From the NCBI GenBank assembly GCA_964580455.1, contig CAZOKO010000065.1, positions 1 through 16,098 on the forward strand: a stretch of DNA of 16,098 nucleotides, given 5' to 3'. The notes under the pieces are model-generated. The model made no database searches. It was not told the DNA's origin and saw only the letters and a list, made by a program, of their open reading frames with translations. Below are positions 1 to 6,952 of the stretch, piece after piece. The translations under genes and the position numbers were made by a program. This stretch comes from CAZOKO01 sp964580455 (lineage in GTDB: Bacteria; Desulfobacterota; WTBG01). Positions within the stretch are counted from its first letter, which is position 1, and every line of letters starts with the position of its first letter.

Positions 1-42
1 ACTAGATACTAGATGCTTGATGCTGGATAGAAGATGTTAAGT
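1..42. repeat. Degenerate 7-nt tandem repeat (heptad tract)
   Basis: The first 42 bases split into 7-nt units: actagat, actagat, gcttgat, gctggat, agaagat, gttaagt. The first two are identical and the next three keep the ending 'gat'. The tract runs off the left edge of the window, so its full length is unknown. It lies just downstream of the HAO-like gene. Related units with ggatact or tactgga cores recur at 1773-1831 on the other side of that gene. I know similar intergenic heptad tracts from several bacterial genomes; their function is unknown. Confidence 0.55.
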
Positions 43-115
43 CGTTTTTTTCCCAGAATTCAGTATCTCTTTACAAAGTTTTTGGCTTATAATAGACGGC
101 TAGTATTAAATTAAA

Positions 116-1720
116 TCAATACTTACTACCGCTGTAGCTCTCCTGTTCCCAATCAAGCATGGCCTTTTTTTGTTCAGGGGTTAGTCCCTCAGTCCATCTG
201 TGGTATTTCTCCCAATCCTCACCGTCCGGCCCACGCAGGGTTTGCTCAATAAATCCCGCTACTTGTTTACCTTTACCCGCCTTCTCTCCCAGCTCTTTTG
301 CCAGAGGGAGGAAATGCGTGTAGAAGTTCCGGCTCAGTTCATAAAAACCGTGCCACTGAACATAATCCGGTCCCATCATGCTGGCACCATGACGTGCTCT
401 GCGCCCCTCGTGGTGCCAAATCTCAAAGAAGATGTAATCCATTTCCTCGTTCATGGGCACATCATCTATAATGTCCTCTTCCTTAAGATAACTGTAGATT
501 GCCACAACAGGTTTTCCATATTTGTTATTATAAAGTTTCACTGCCTGATCAAATTGAACATAAAAGCCATCAACCCAATTGTTTGAATGACAGGTAAGAC
601 ATACCTGTTTCATGTCTGCACGGCGACCATCAGGATCTTTGAGAATAACAGTTCCATCCTTTGCAATTATACCCTTAGGCTGATTTGAGATTTTAGGACG
701 AAGTGTCCAGGAGATGCGGGCACCTGTTTCGTGGGTGATATCAAGACCAGGGTAATTACCATGTGGTGCTACCGGACCCATGTGACAAGTCGAACAGGTA
801 GGAGCCTGTGCGTAATCCTTCCCCAGTACCCACTTACCACCCGGCAGATCCAAATTCATCAACCGCTCATTTTTACGATAGGCAATGCCGTGCTTCGACT
901 CATTGAAAATCTCAAATTGAGGATGATCAGGACCCATGTGGCACTTACCACAATTCTCAGGTCTTCGAGCCAGTTCAGCAGAAAACTCGTGGCGAGAATG
1001 GCAGGCACTGCAGGAACCCCAGGAGCCATCCGGGTTAACCCGTCCCATGCCTGTGTTAGGCCATGTGTCAGAGCTGTACAGTGGGGGATTATTACTTTCA
1101 GAACTTTTAGAAACTCTAACCACGCTTCCGTGGCACTGCTGGCAGCCGTTGTTGGCAGCAGCCGGTCCCTCAACAAACCGTCCCAGGAAATTATCAATAG
1201 ATCCAATAAACTGTGCTGCTGATGAATGGCGGGAGTTATAAAATTGTTCTGCTTCTTTCTCATGGCAGAGTGCGCAGGTGCGGGGAGATACATCAGTAAC
1301 AATCTCAGCACCTTCATGGTCCCACAGATCAGGTCTCTCCACCAGCTTATCTTCCTTCATCACTAACTCGACTGACTTTAGACCGCTACCCCTGTCCCAG
1401 CTGGTTTTGACAACATACCTCGGATTCAAGATTTCCTCACCACTTCCGGCTGGAAGAACTCCATGGCAATCGATGCAACCCACTCCCTGAACTGCATGGA
1501 TACTAGCTTCCCAGTGTTTGACAATCCCTGGATCGTTGCCTGGGCCACCCTGTTCATCTTCATAACCATGGCACCTGACACAACCCGCTGAGTCTGGTTT
1601 AACTATGATTTTGTGTTCTGTTAAAGCATGTTCCCTCTCAGAATAGATCACGTACCCGAGAACAATAATTATGGCCACAGAAAGAACCGCAATGATAGCT
1701 TGTTTAACATTTAGACTCAT
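116..1720 (-). CDS. Membrane-anchored octaheme c-type cytochrome, hydroxylamine oxidoreductase (HAO) family
   Basis: The protein has 534 residues and exactly eight CxxCH heme sites, at 47-51, 82-86, 149-153, 193-197, 237-241, 257-261, 309-313 and 374-378. This is the HAO family pattern. A D265-H266 pair in MGPDHPQ, just after the sixth site, matches the Asp-His pair of the HAO active site. The C-terminal part has the family-like WHHEGRR and YVQWHG stretches (435-457). Residues 8-26 form one hydrophobic segment with no clear cleavage site, so the protein is probably anchored in the membrane with its hemes on the periplasmic (or anammoxosome-side) face. The start has a strong GGGGAGG ribosome site. 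It is the last gene after Rieske and cytochrome b, which suggests it takes electrons from that complex and reduces nitrite, NO or hydroxylamine. Whether the heme-crosslinking Tyr of oxidative HAOs is present cannot be settled by eye; Y453, Y460 and Y467 are candidates. Confidence 0.9.
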   Translation of the reverse strand: MSLNVKQAIIAVLSVAIIIVLGYVIYSEREHALTEHKIIVKPDSAGCVRCHGYEDEQGGPGNDPGIVKHWEASIHAVQGVGCIDCHGVLPAGSGEEILNPRYVVKTSWDRGSGLKSVELVMKEDKLVERPDLWDHEGAEIVTDVSPRTCALCHEKEAEQFYNSRHSSAAQFIGSIDNFLGRFVEGPAAANNGCQQCHGSVVRVSKSSESNNPPLYSSDTWPNTGMGRVNPDGSWGSCSACHSRHEFSAELARRPENCGKCHMGPDHPQFEIFNESKHGIAYRKNERLMNLDLPGGKWVLGKDYAQAPTCSTCHMGPVAPHGNYPGLDITHETGARISWTLRPKISNQPKGIIAKDGTVILKDPDGRRADMKQVCLTCHSNNWVDGFYVQFDQAVKLYNNKYGKPVVAIYSYLKEEDIIDDVPMNEEMDYIFFEIWHHEGRRARHGASMMGPDYVQWHGFYELSRNFYTHFLPLAKELGEKAGKGKQVAGFIEQTLRGPDGEDWEKYHRWTEGLTPEQKKAMLDWEQESYSGSKY

Positions 1721-1772
1721 ATTACCCTCCCCTTTTTTCCAGCATTAGGATTAACAACACGTTGTATGATAG

Positions 1773-1831
1773 TTACTGGATACTGGATTCATAATTTACT
1801 TTATCCAGCATCAAGCAACCAGTATCCAGAA
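1773..1831. repeat. Inverted heptad repeat between cytochrome b and HAO genes
   Basis: The tract holds tactgga twice in tandem (1774-1787), then a reverse-complement copy further on. CTGGATACTGG at 1776-1786 is an exact 11-bp inverted repeat of CCAGTATCCAG at 1819-1829, with a 32-nt loop. Read on the minus strand, 1802-1834 also runs in 7-nt units (ggatact, ggttgct, tgatgct). It belongs to the same repeat type as bases 1-42. As RNA it could fold in the 185-nt spacer before the HAO gene and affect read-through or mRNA stability; that is inference. Confidence 0.6.
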
Positions 1832-1905
1832 TCGTCTTTTAGTTTTACAGTACCTGCTACACAACAGAATCGTTTGTTAAAAACAGAACTTCCTAAGCAT
1901 GTAAA

Positions 1906-2979
1906 TTATGCTTCAGCAAATGCCCAAAGAAGATAAATGATTACAACTGCGATACCCAAAACTAAGCTCACTTCAATTCGACCCTTGAAAAGCTTGTCGA
2001 TTTTCTGGAACAGATAGTGATCCAAAATTGGCCAGAAGAAAAGGGCAACTGCCGATATCGCCATCAAAGTAATCCCGACAATACCAGGAACTATCTTTAG
2101 CAAATAATAGTATGGTAAAAAGTACCACTCCGGCTTTATGTGCTCTGGAGTAAACAAGGGGTCGCTGGGAGTACCCATGGTAGCAGGCAAAGCCAACGCC
2201 AGCAGGCAGATTACCAAAACCAGATAGAGAAATACAGCAAATTCACTTGCAAGGTGATCAGGGTAAAAGTGGTATACCCCTTCACGGTCCGTTACAGCCT
2301 TTTCTTCTTCACGGTCCTTTTTATTGCCGGGGAGATACATTCCCATGAGCCTCACAAAAAACAGGTGGACGACAACAAGCAGAATCAGCAGTGCGGGAAG
2401 TATCTGAACGTGGAGAGCATAAATCCGGCTCAGTGTAGCGGTATTGATCTCAGGTCCGGCCAGGAAGAAATTTCTAAGAAGGTTTCCAATAAATGGTATT
2501 GTTGCAATTAGGTTGGAGGTAATGATCATACCCCAGTAACTGCGCTGATCAAAGATTAGCGCATAACCAGTAAAGCCAAAGCCAAAGGTTGCAGTTAAAA
2601 GCAAAACCCCACCCATCCAGGCTCCCCAACGATAATCCCTGAAGGATCCGGTAACAAAAGCTCTGAGCATATGAAGAAACACGAAGACAACCATAAAACT
2701 TGCACTCCACCCATGTACTGAACGGATGAATTGCCCATAGCGTGCATGTTCAGTTATGAAAGCAACCGAATCGTATGCAGTTCCAGGATCTGCTCTGTAA
2801 TACATAGCCAAGAGGAGACCAGTTATGGCAAGAAAGGCAAACAACAGTCCAACAATACCGCCCCAGCACCACCACCAACGCTTGGCTGAGTGCGGAAGCG
2901 GCTCATCTGCCTTCTCATAAAGGCCCTTTATGTCTATGGGGAACGCCTTGATCAATGCGTGCCGGTCTTGCTTGTCCAT
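1906..2979 (-). CDS. Cytochrome b of a Rieske/cytochrome b complex, b6-type with fused C-terminal domain
   Basis: The 357-residue protein carries both the four-helix heme domain and the C-terminal domain, with about eight membrane segments. Heme b ligands are H89/H103 (13 residues between) and H190/H205 (14 between); the 14-residue spacing is the b6f/Bacillus-like pattern rather than the mitochondrial one. The quinol-oxidation PEWY motif is at 283-286. C38 in WWCWGG aligns with the cysteine that binds heme ci in cytochrome b6 and its Gram-positive relatives, so a third, covalent heme is likely. A strong AGGAGG site precedes the ATG. Rieske lies upstream and the octaheme cytochrome downstream. 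No cytochrome c1 or f gene is present in the window, so the multiheme protein may take that role. Confidence 0.93.
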   Translation of the reverse strand: MDKQDRHALIKAFPIDIKGLYEKADEPLPHSAKRWWWCWGGIVGLLFAFLAITGLLLAMYYRADPGTAYDSVAFITEHARYGQFIRSVHGWSASFMVVFVFLHMLRAFVTGSFRDYRWGAWMGGVLLLTATFGFGFTGYALIFDQRSYWGMIITSNLIATIPFIGNLLRNFFLAGPEINTATLSRIYALHVQILPALLILLVVVHLFFVRLMGMYLPGNKKDREEEKAVTDREGVYHFYPDHLASEFAVFLYLVLVICLLALALPATMGTPSDPLFTPEHIKPEWYFLPYYYLLKIVPGIVGITLMAISAVALFFWPILDHYLFQKIDKLFKGRIEVSLVLGIAVVIIYLLWAFAEA

Positions 2980-3133
2980 TTTGCCTCCTGGGTAAACCCC
3001 GTTAGAAATAAAGTGCTTTGTCGAGGTTGAATAAATAAAGTAATTTTATAGATGGTTTGTAACTTTGAGACGGGGCTTCAAATCACACACAAAAATATTT
3101 TATTCATTCCATTTATAAATATAGCTATGCTCC

Positions 3134-3580
3134 TTATAACCTGGCAAATTGAACAAATACTTTACCCTCACGCACCTCGGTGGGATATTGGTAAAGCGGG
3201 TGTTCCGGAGGGCCGGATATGGGATTCCCTTCACTATCAAAGACACCTTGATGACAGGGGCACTCAAATATTTTCTTTTTTGGCCTATAATACACCGTGC
3301 AGCCCAGATGAGGACAGATTGTTCCAAGAGCTAAAAGCTCACTGCCGTTTTTCCGCATGAGAAGAACATTTCTTCCCATCGTATCCTTAATCTCGAGAGG
3401 CTCCTCACCTTTAATTTCCGACTCCAGGCAGACAAACAACGCAGGAGGTTTGCGCCTCGCCACCGGATAGAGAAATCCGACTCCAACCACAGCAGCAAAG
3501 CCTCCCATCAGTGAAAGTGCAATAGTCCATAATTGACTGAAGAAGCCACGTCGCTCCCTATCTTCCACCTTACTTTCCAT
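3134..3580 (-). CDS. Rieske [2Fe-2S] protein of the cytochrome b complex
   Basis: The protein has 148 residues. One hydrophobic anchor spans about residues 13-40, preceded by a charged, Arg-rich start. The cluster-binding boxes are CPHLGC (C89, H91, C94) and CPCH (C107, C109, H110), with C94 and C109 placed for the usual disulfide, followed by a GPP loop near 123-125. This is a complete small Rieske subunit that carries electrons from quinol at the Qo site of cytochrome b to a c-type heme acceptor. The cytochrome b gene follows after 154 nt. A GGAG ribosome site lies about 8 nt before the ATG. The anchor is shorter and more basic than a typical Tat signal; RERR at 8-11 could still be a variant twin-arginine motif. 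Confidence 0.93.
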   Translation of the reverse strand: MESKVEDRERRGFFSQLWTIALSLMGGFAAVVGVGFLYPVARRKPPALFVCLESEIKGEEPLEIKDTMGRNVLLMRKNGSELLALGTICPHLGCTVYYRPKKKIFECPCHQGVFDSEGNPISGPPEHPLYQYPTEVREGKVFVQFARL

Positions 3581-3619
3581 AACTGCTACTCCTAAACTTA
3601 TTTACATTAATTAAATTGG

Positions 3620-4393
3620 TTAAAAAGACTTATCTCCTCCCAATATACCCCCCAACAAACCACCACCTAATCCACCAATGCCTTTTTGTTCACCTCTTTG
3701 CTGAAAGCGGGAGGCTGCAAAAATACGATCAGCCAATCTTGAGAAAGGAAGGCTCTGTAGATAAACGAGTCCCGGACCAGTAAGGCGTGCCAGGAACAAC
3801 CCTTCTCCACCGAAAAGTGCATTCTTAAAGCCACCGACAAACTGGATATCGTAATTAACAGATGGAGAGAAAGCAACCAAACATCCCGTATCAACCCGCA
3901 GGGACTCACCACTTTTTAACTCCCTTTTGATAATAGTTCCGCCTGCATGAATGAAAGCACGGCCATCACCTTCAAGGCGTTGCAGTATAAAGCCTTCACC
4001 ACCAAATAGTCCAGCTCCAATCTTTTTGGTGAAGGCTACTTCAATCTCAATCCCTTGTGCTGCACAGAGAAAGGCATCCTTCTGACATAAAAAGCTTCTC
4101 CCCAGTTTGTCTAGCTCAAGGGGGATAATCTTACCAGGATAGGGCGCACCAAAAGCTACATGTCCCTTTCCCCCACCATTATACAAAAATGTAGTAATAA
4201 AAAAGCTCTCACCGGTTATCATCCGTTTAAATCCCTTGAACAAGCCTCCGCCTGTTGAAGTCTGCATCTCAATTCCATCAACCATATACATCATAGCCCC
4301 TGCCTCTGCTCTTACCCCCTCCCCTGGGTCAAGCTCAATTTCAACAATCTGCATATCGTCGCCATAAATTTTATAATCAATAACATCAGCCAT
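3620..4393 (-). CDS. TIGR00266/AIM24 family protein
   Basis: This 257-residue protein matches the TIGR00266/AIM24 beta-roll family. Recognisable parts are VEIELDPGEGVRAEAGAMMYM near residues 17-37, GGGLFKGFKRMITGESFF (47-64), LFGGEGF and a second LFGGEGLFLARLTGPG block, which are repeated glycine-rich strands. The C-terminal tail (about 240-257) is almost pure Gly/Leu and could insert into a membrane or mediate oligomers. No enzymatic motif is visible. The mitochondrial relative AIM24 is linked to inner-membrane organisation; the role of bacterial members is unclear. It sits 39 nt upstream of Rieske and follows the Fe-S protein gene by 21 nt, so it is probably co-transcribed with the cytochrome complex. 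The ATG has an AAAAGGAG ribosome site. Confidence 0.85.
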   Translation of the reverse strand: MADVIDYKIYGDDMQIVEIELDPGEGVRAEAGAMMYMVDGIEMQTSTGGGLFKGFKRMITGESFFITTFLYNGGGKGHVAFGAPYPGKIIPLELDKLGRSFLCQKDAFLCAAQGIEIEVAFTKKIGAGLFGGEGFILQRLEGDGRAFIHAGGTIIKRELKSGESLRVDTGCLVAFSPSVNYDIQFVGGFKNALFGGEGLFLARLTGPGLVYLQSLPFSRLADRIFAASRFQQRGEQKGIGGLGGGLLGGILGGDKSF

Positions 4394-4414
4394 AATTGTT
4401 TCTCCTTTTATATT

Positions 4415-5284
4415 CTACTTAATATTCTTAACTATTTTTGGAATTCCAGCCTCACAGGGTACTGCCGTCTGACAAAGACCACAGGTAGGCATCACATTAT
4501 CATACTCATCGCTCTTCTGCATAATTTCTGCACAATGAACCATGCAAAGCTCTTTATTATGACCTTTTTCAGAAATAGCACCCCCTGGACATCTTTCTAT
4601 ACACTTTCTACATGTATTAGAGCTATAGAAAAGACAGTATTCTTGATGTTTACTATACGTCCTTTGGGTTGGGTTCAATTTCAAATTGGCAACTATACTT
4701 CCACAGCGCATGGCAATACCACTTCTTGTAATCAGTCCACCGCTTAGACCAAACGTACCCAGTCCTGCAACATAAGCAACATGTCTTTCTGACCAGTTAG
4801 AGGTAAAACCCACCTCTTCAGACTGTAAAACCTCAAATAGAGGAGATAATGTAGGTACAATGGCAATGAAACCCAGATTTTCAATAAAAGAAGCTATATG
4901 TTCACGAAGTTTTATATTTAACTCTTCACCGTAGGTCTTAGCAAGTGCCCAGACTTTAGACGAACAATGCCTCTCTCTGCGGTTTCTTTCTCTTATAGAC
5001 TTGCTGAAAGGAAGAATCCATGAAATAACACTCGATCCAGCCCAGGAACCTTTGTGTTCAGAAAAAGATCGCTCCAATATGTTAAGAGGTGTCAGATAAA
5101 AGTCTCCTATGATATCCTTAAATTCTAAAAATAGCGGGTCGCACACATCGGCAAATCCAACCAAAGGGGTTTCAAAATAGGGGGTACTATCCATCTTTGA
5201 GTTACGATTGTCCGGGCTTTTAGATACGAAGTCCCTAATTTCTTGAATTATGATTTCTTCTGGATTTTCCTTAAATGATCGCAT
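4415..5284 (-). CDS. QueG-like double [4Fe-4S] cluster protein
   Basis: The 289-residue protein resembles the epoxyqueuosine reductase/reductive dehalogenase-type Fe-S family. Its middle part has AGLGTFGLSGGLITRSGIAMR (173-193), like the AGLGWxGKNxxL region of QueG. Two cysteine groups follow: C225-x2-C228-x3-C232-P with C217 nearby, and C268-x2-C271-x5-C277 with C247 and C251 between them. The usual four-cysteine CxxCxxCxxxCP of QueG is not intact, because the first cysteine position (222) is Ser. No Tat signal is present, so it is probably cytoplasmic. It may be an electron-transfer or corrinoid-type reductase of unknown substrate; I would not call it QueG itself. It is the first gene of the apparent minus-strand operon and is divergent from the Fnr-like regulator. 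Confidence 0.7.
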   Translation of the reverse strand: MRSFKENPEEIIIQEIRDFVSKSPDNRNSKMDSTPYFETPLVGFADVCDPLFLEFKDIIGDFYLTPLNILERSFSEHKGSWAGSSVISWILPFSKSIRERNRRERHCSSKVWALAKTYGEELNIKLREHIASFIENLGFIAIVPTLSPLFEVLQSEEVGFTSNWSERHVAYVAGLGTFGLSGGLITRSGIAMRCGSIVANLKLNPTQRTYSKHQEYCLFYSSNTCRKCIERCPGGAISEKGHNKELCMVHCAEIMQKSDEYDNVMPTCGLCQTAVPCEAGIPKIVKNIK

Positions 5285-5414
5285 ATCTCATGTAGCTCCA
5301 TTAATTCTGCTTTTTTGCCAGTCGATAGTTTTAAATTCCATATGTGATTTTAATATCTTTCACTTTCAGACCTCGGTACCTTAATAATATTTTTATGTGT
5401 AACATAATTAAATA

Positions 5415-5434
5415 TTCAAATCAATGGAATTGAA
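5415..5434. promoter_or_regulatory. Possible operator between the Fe-S protein and Fnr-like genes
   Basis: The 277-nt divergent spacer (5285-5561) is AT-rich. Within it, TTCAA (5415-5419) and TTGAA (5430-5434) form an inverted pair, and TCAAT-GGA-ATTGA (5421-5433) is a perfect 5-bp inverted repeat. TTGA/TCAA half-sites resemble Fnr/Crp-type sites, but the spacing is not the canonical TTGAT-N4-ATCAA. Its place between a regulator gene and the likely respiratory operon makes it a candidate binding site. I see no convincing sigma70 promoter in the spacer. Confidence 0.25.
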
Positions 5435-5561
5435 CGATTATGGGACTACAAACCCTGAGTTTTTCACTACCAATTTATTCCTTTTTATGGTACATCTCTT
5501 AAATGATTTACATTTTGGATAGTCTATTTGCATTTTGATTTTATGAGAAAGGAAATTATAT

Positions 5562-6257
5562 ATGGCTAGCAAATGCAATTTCTGTACTATTAGAAAAACT
5601 ACTATCTTTGCTGATCTGAAGGAAGATGAACTGGATAGAATTGAAAAATTCATCATAGAAAAAACTCTTCCCAAAAAACACATTATCTTCTGGGAAGAGG
5701 ATGCAGTAAATAACATCTATCTGATTAAAAGAGGTAACATCAAACTCTATAAAACCCAAGCAGACGGTCGTAGTCAAATCTTAAGAATTGATGGAACAGG
5801 TGGCTTTCTGGGGTTTGACTCCCTTTTCAGCGATAAGTATCTAGCTACAGCCGAAACTATTACGGAAAGCGTGGTTTGTCAGATTAAGGCTGACGACTTC
5901 CGAAAACTCCTGGAAAATGAACCAGAAATTAATCTCAGTCTACTAAAAGCGGTCTCGAGAGAATTGAAAAAAAATGAGAACCTTCTCTTCACCCTTGGCA
6001 CAAGAACAGCTAAGGGAAGGCTCTCCTTTTTCCTTCTCAACCTCTATAATTCTCAGTGTGATTGTGATGATAATCCTAAAAAGATTAATCTCCTCATCTC
6101 CCGCCAAGAGATCTCCGAACACCTGGGAATGAAGCAGGAAACTGTAATCAGAAACTTATCAAAACTTAAGGACGAAAAGGTAATCAATATTAAGGGAAAA
6201 GAAATTATTATTCGCAATCCAGAAACTCTCGAAGAAATCTCCCAGGGCAATAGCTAA
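5562..6257 (+). CDS. Crp/Fnr family transcriptional regulator
   Basis: The 231-residue protein has an N-terminal cyclic-nucleotide-type sensor domain (about 15-125, with IYLIKRGNIKLY and GGFLGFDSLF strands), a long dimer helix (about 118-145) and a C-terminal winged helix. The helix-turn-helix RQEISEHLGMKQETVIRNLSKLK is at 181-203. C5 and C8 form a CxxC at the extreme N-terminus, and C106 lies in the sensor domain. Fnr uses three N-terminal cysteines and one internal cysteine for its [4Fe-4S] cluster, so this may be a variant redox or Fe-S sensor, but a full Fnr ligand set is not present. C166 and C168 form another pair (QCDCDD). The ATG has an AGAAAGGA ribosome site. It is divergent from the cytochrome operon, which it may regulate. 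Confidence 0.9.
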   Translation: MASKCNFCTIRKTTIFADLKEDELDRIEKFIIEKTLPKKHIIFWEEDAVNNIYLIKRGNIKLYKTQADGRSQILRIDGTGGFLGFDSLFSDKYLATAETITESVVCQIKADDFRKLLENEPEINLSLLKAVSRELKKNENLLFTLGTRTAKGRLSFFLLNLYNSQCDCDDNPKKINLLISRQEISEHLGMKQETVIRNLSKLKDEKVINIKGKEIIIRNPETLEEISQGNS

Positions 6258-6270
6258 ACAATCTGAACTT

Positions 6271-6290
6271 AAATTAGTCTAAACTAATTT
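6271..6290 (+). terminator. Weak hairpin after the Crp/Fnr gene
   Basis: AAATTAGT (6271-6278) pairs perfectly with ACTAATTT (6283-6290) around a 4-nt loop, 13 nt after the stop codon. The stem is AT-rich and is followed by ctctc rather than a U-run, so it is at best a weak or bidirectional terminator. Confidence 0.3.
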
Positions 6291-6314
6291 CTCTCATCAA
6301 AAAGCGAGTTCTTG

Positions 6315-6349
6315 CCAAGTATCAATTATATGCGAATTGCAAGGCTTGG
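6315..6349 (+). other. Two-tier hairpin in the leader of the small lipoprotein gene
   Basis: CCAAG (6315-6319) pairs with CTTGG (6345-6349), and inside it CAATT (6323-6327) pairs with AATTG (6335-6339) around a 7-nt loop. The structure ends 33 nt before the lipoprotein start and just before its ribosome site. It may be a 5' leader structure or an operator; nothing more can be said. Confidence 0.3.
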
Positions 6350-6382
6350 GATAATATCGAGATTGGGGAGGAGAAACTAACC

Positions 6383-6571
6383 ATGAAATTTGTAAAACTC
6401 TTGTTACTTTCAATTCTAGCAGTACAACTGAGCGGTTGTGTCCTTACCAAGGTCGTAACCGTACCTATGCGTGTCAGCGGTGCTGTAATTTCAATAGTAC
6501 CCGTTGCTGGCAATACAGCAGATGGTGCTATTGATAAAGCTGCTGACACCATCGACGAAATTCCTATATAG
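6383..6571 (+). CDS. Small lipoprotein, DUF6726-like
   Basis: This 62-residue protein starts with MKFVK, then a hydrophobic stretch and a lipobox LSGC at 16-19, so C19 would be lipidated after cleavage by signal peptidase II. The mature part is only about 44 residues: VLTKVVTVPMRVSGAVISIVP, then an acidic tail with AADTIDEIP. The KVVTVPxRVxGAV pattern resembles tiny lipoproteins of the DUF6726 type, which I recall without certainty. The start codon is well supported by a GGGGAGGAG site about 10 nt upstream. Residue +2 after the Cys is Leu, not Asp, so outer-membrane sorting is plausible. Function is unknown. It stands alone between the regulator and a gene-free stretch. Confidence 0.8.
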   Translation: MKFVKLLLLSILAVQLSGCVLTKVVTVPMRVSGAVISIVPVAGNTADGAIDKAADTIDEIPI

Positions 6572-6845
6572 TACCTGAACGAAAACAAACTGAATTATGG
6601 AACAAAAGAGATTTACAATATGATATTAGATGTCATACAGTAATCATGAAGTATAAAACAAAGAAAATGGAAAGGCTCAATTTACCTATTATTTCTGTTC
6701 ATTCCTCTCTGATCCAAACATGTTAAGCTTTAACAAAATCCCAAAATACCTATTGCATACAGTTGCTTGTCCAAGCTCCCTGGCCGAGCTCGGGCAAGGC
6801 GGTCAAACCCGGGCAGTCAGGCTATATCTTGTGATCATCTTTTTG
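6572..6845. other. Non-coding stretch upstream of the cysteine synthase promoter
   Basis: No credible gene is present here. A 69-codon open frame from 6720 has no ribosome site, runs through the promoter below and has an unremarkable composition. The part 6780-6822 is much more GC-rich than its surroundings and contains the palindromes CCGAGCTCGG (6784-6793) and CCCGGG (6808-6813), possibly a decayed repeat or a structured element. I do not recognise a riboswitch. Confidence 0.4.
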
Positions 6846-6874
6846 TTGACACTCCGGAAGGATTTTCATATACT
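6846..6874 (+). promoter_or_regulatory. Sigma70-type promoter for the cysteine synthase gene
   Basis: TTGACA at 6846-6851 is a perfect -35 box. After a 17-nt spacer comes TATACT at 6869-6874, five of six matches to the -10 consensus. Transcription would start near 6881, giving a leader of about 70 nt before the ATG at 6953. It is the best promoter match I found in the window and suggests strong, largely constitutive expression. Confidence 0.65.
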
Positions 6875-6952
6875 ATCGTCATCAAAAAGGGACTTCTTGT
6901 CCAATTCAATCCTAAAATATCAATTGTAGAATCCTTATAAGGGTATATCTTT

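Noticed and set aside
70..93. TTTACA followed by a perfect TATAAT as a plus-strand promoter
   Set aside because: The spacer is only 12 nt and it points antisense into the end of the HAO gene.
859..1317. 152-codon minus-strand open frame inside the HAO gene
   Set aside because: It lies entirely within the eight-heme reading frame, in another frame, with no heme motifs or family features; it is a shadow.
1..1831. CRISPR-like array from the repeated units near the HAO gene
   Set aside because: Units are 7 nt, degenerate and contiguous, with no spacers of constant length and no cas genes.
4415..5284. Calling the double-cluster Fe-S protein QueG
   Set aside because: The first cluster motif is incomplete and the N-terminal half does not match QueG convincingly, so only a family-level call is made.
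6720..6929. 69-codon plus-strand open frame before the cysteine synthase gene
   Set aside because: It has no ribosome site, overlaps the sigma70 promoter and has no recognisable features.
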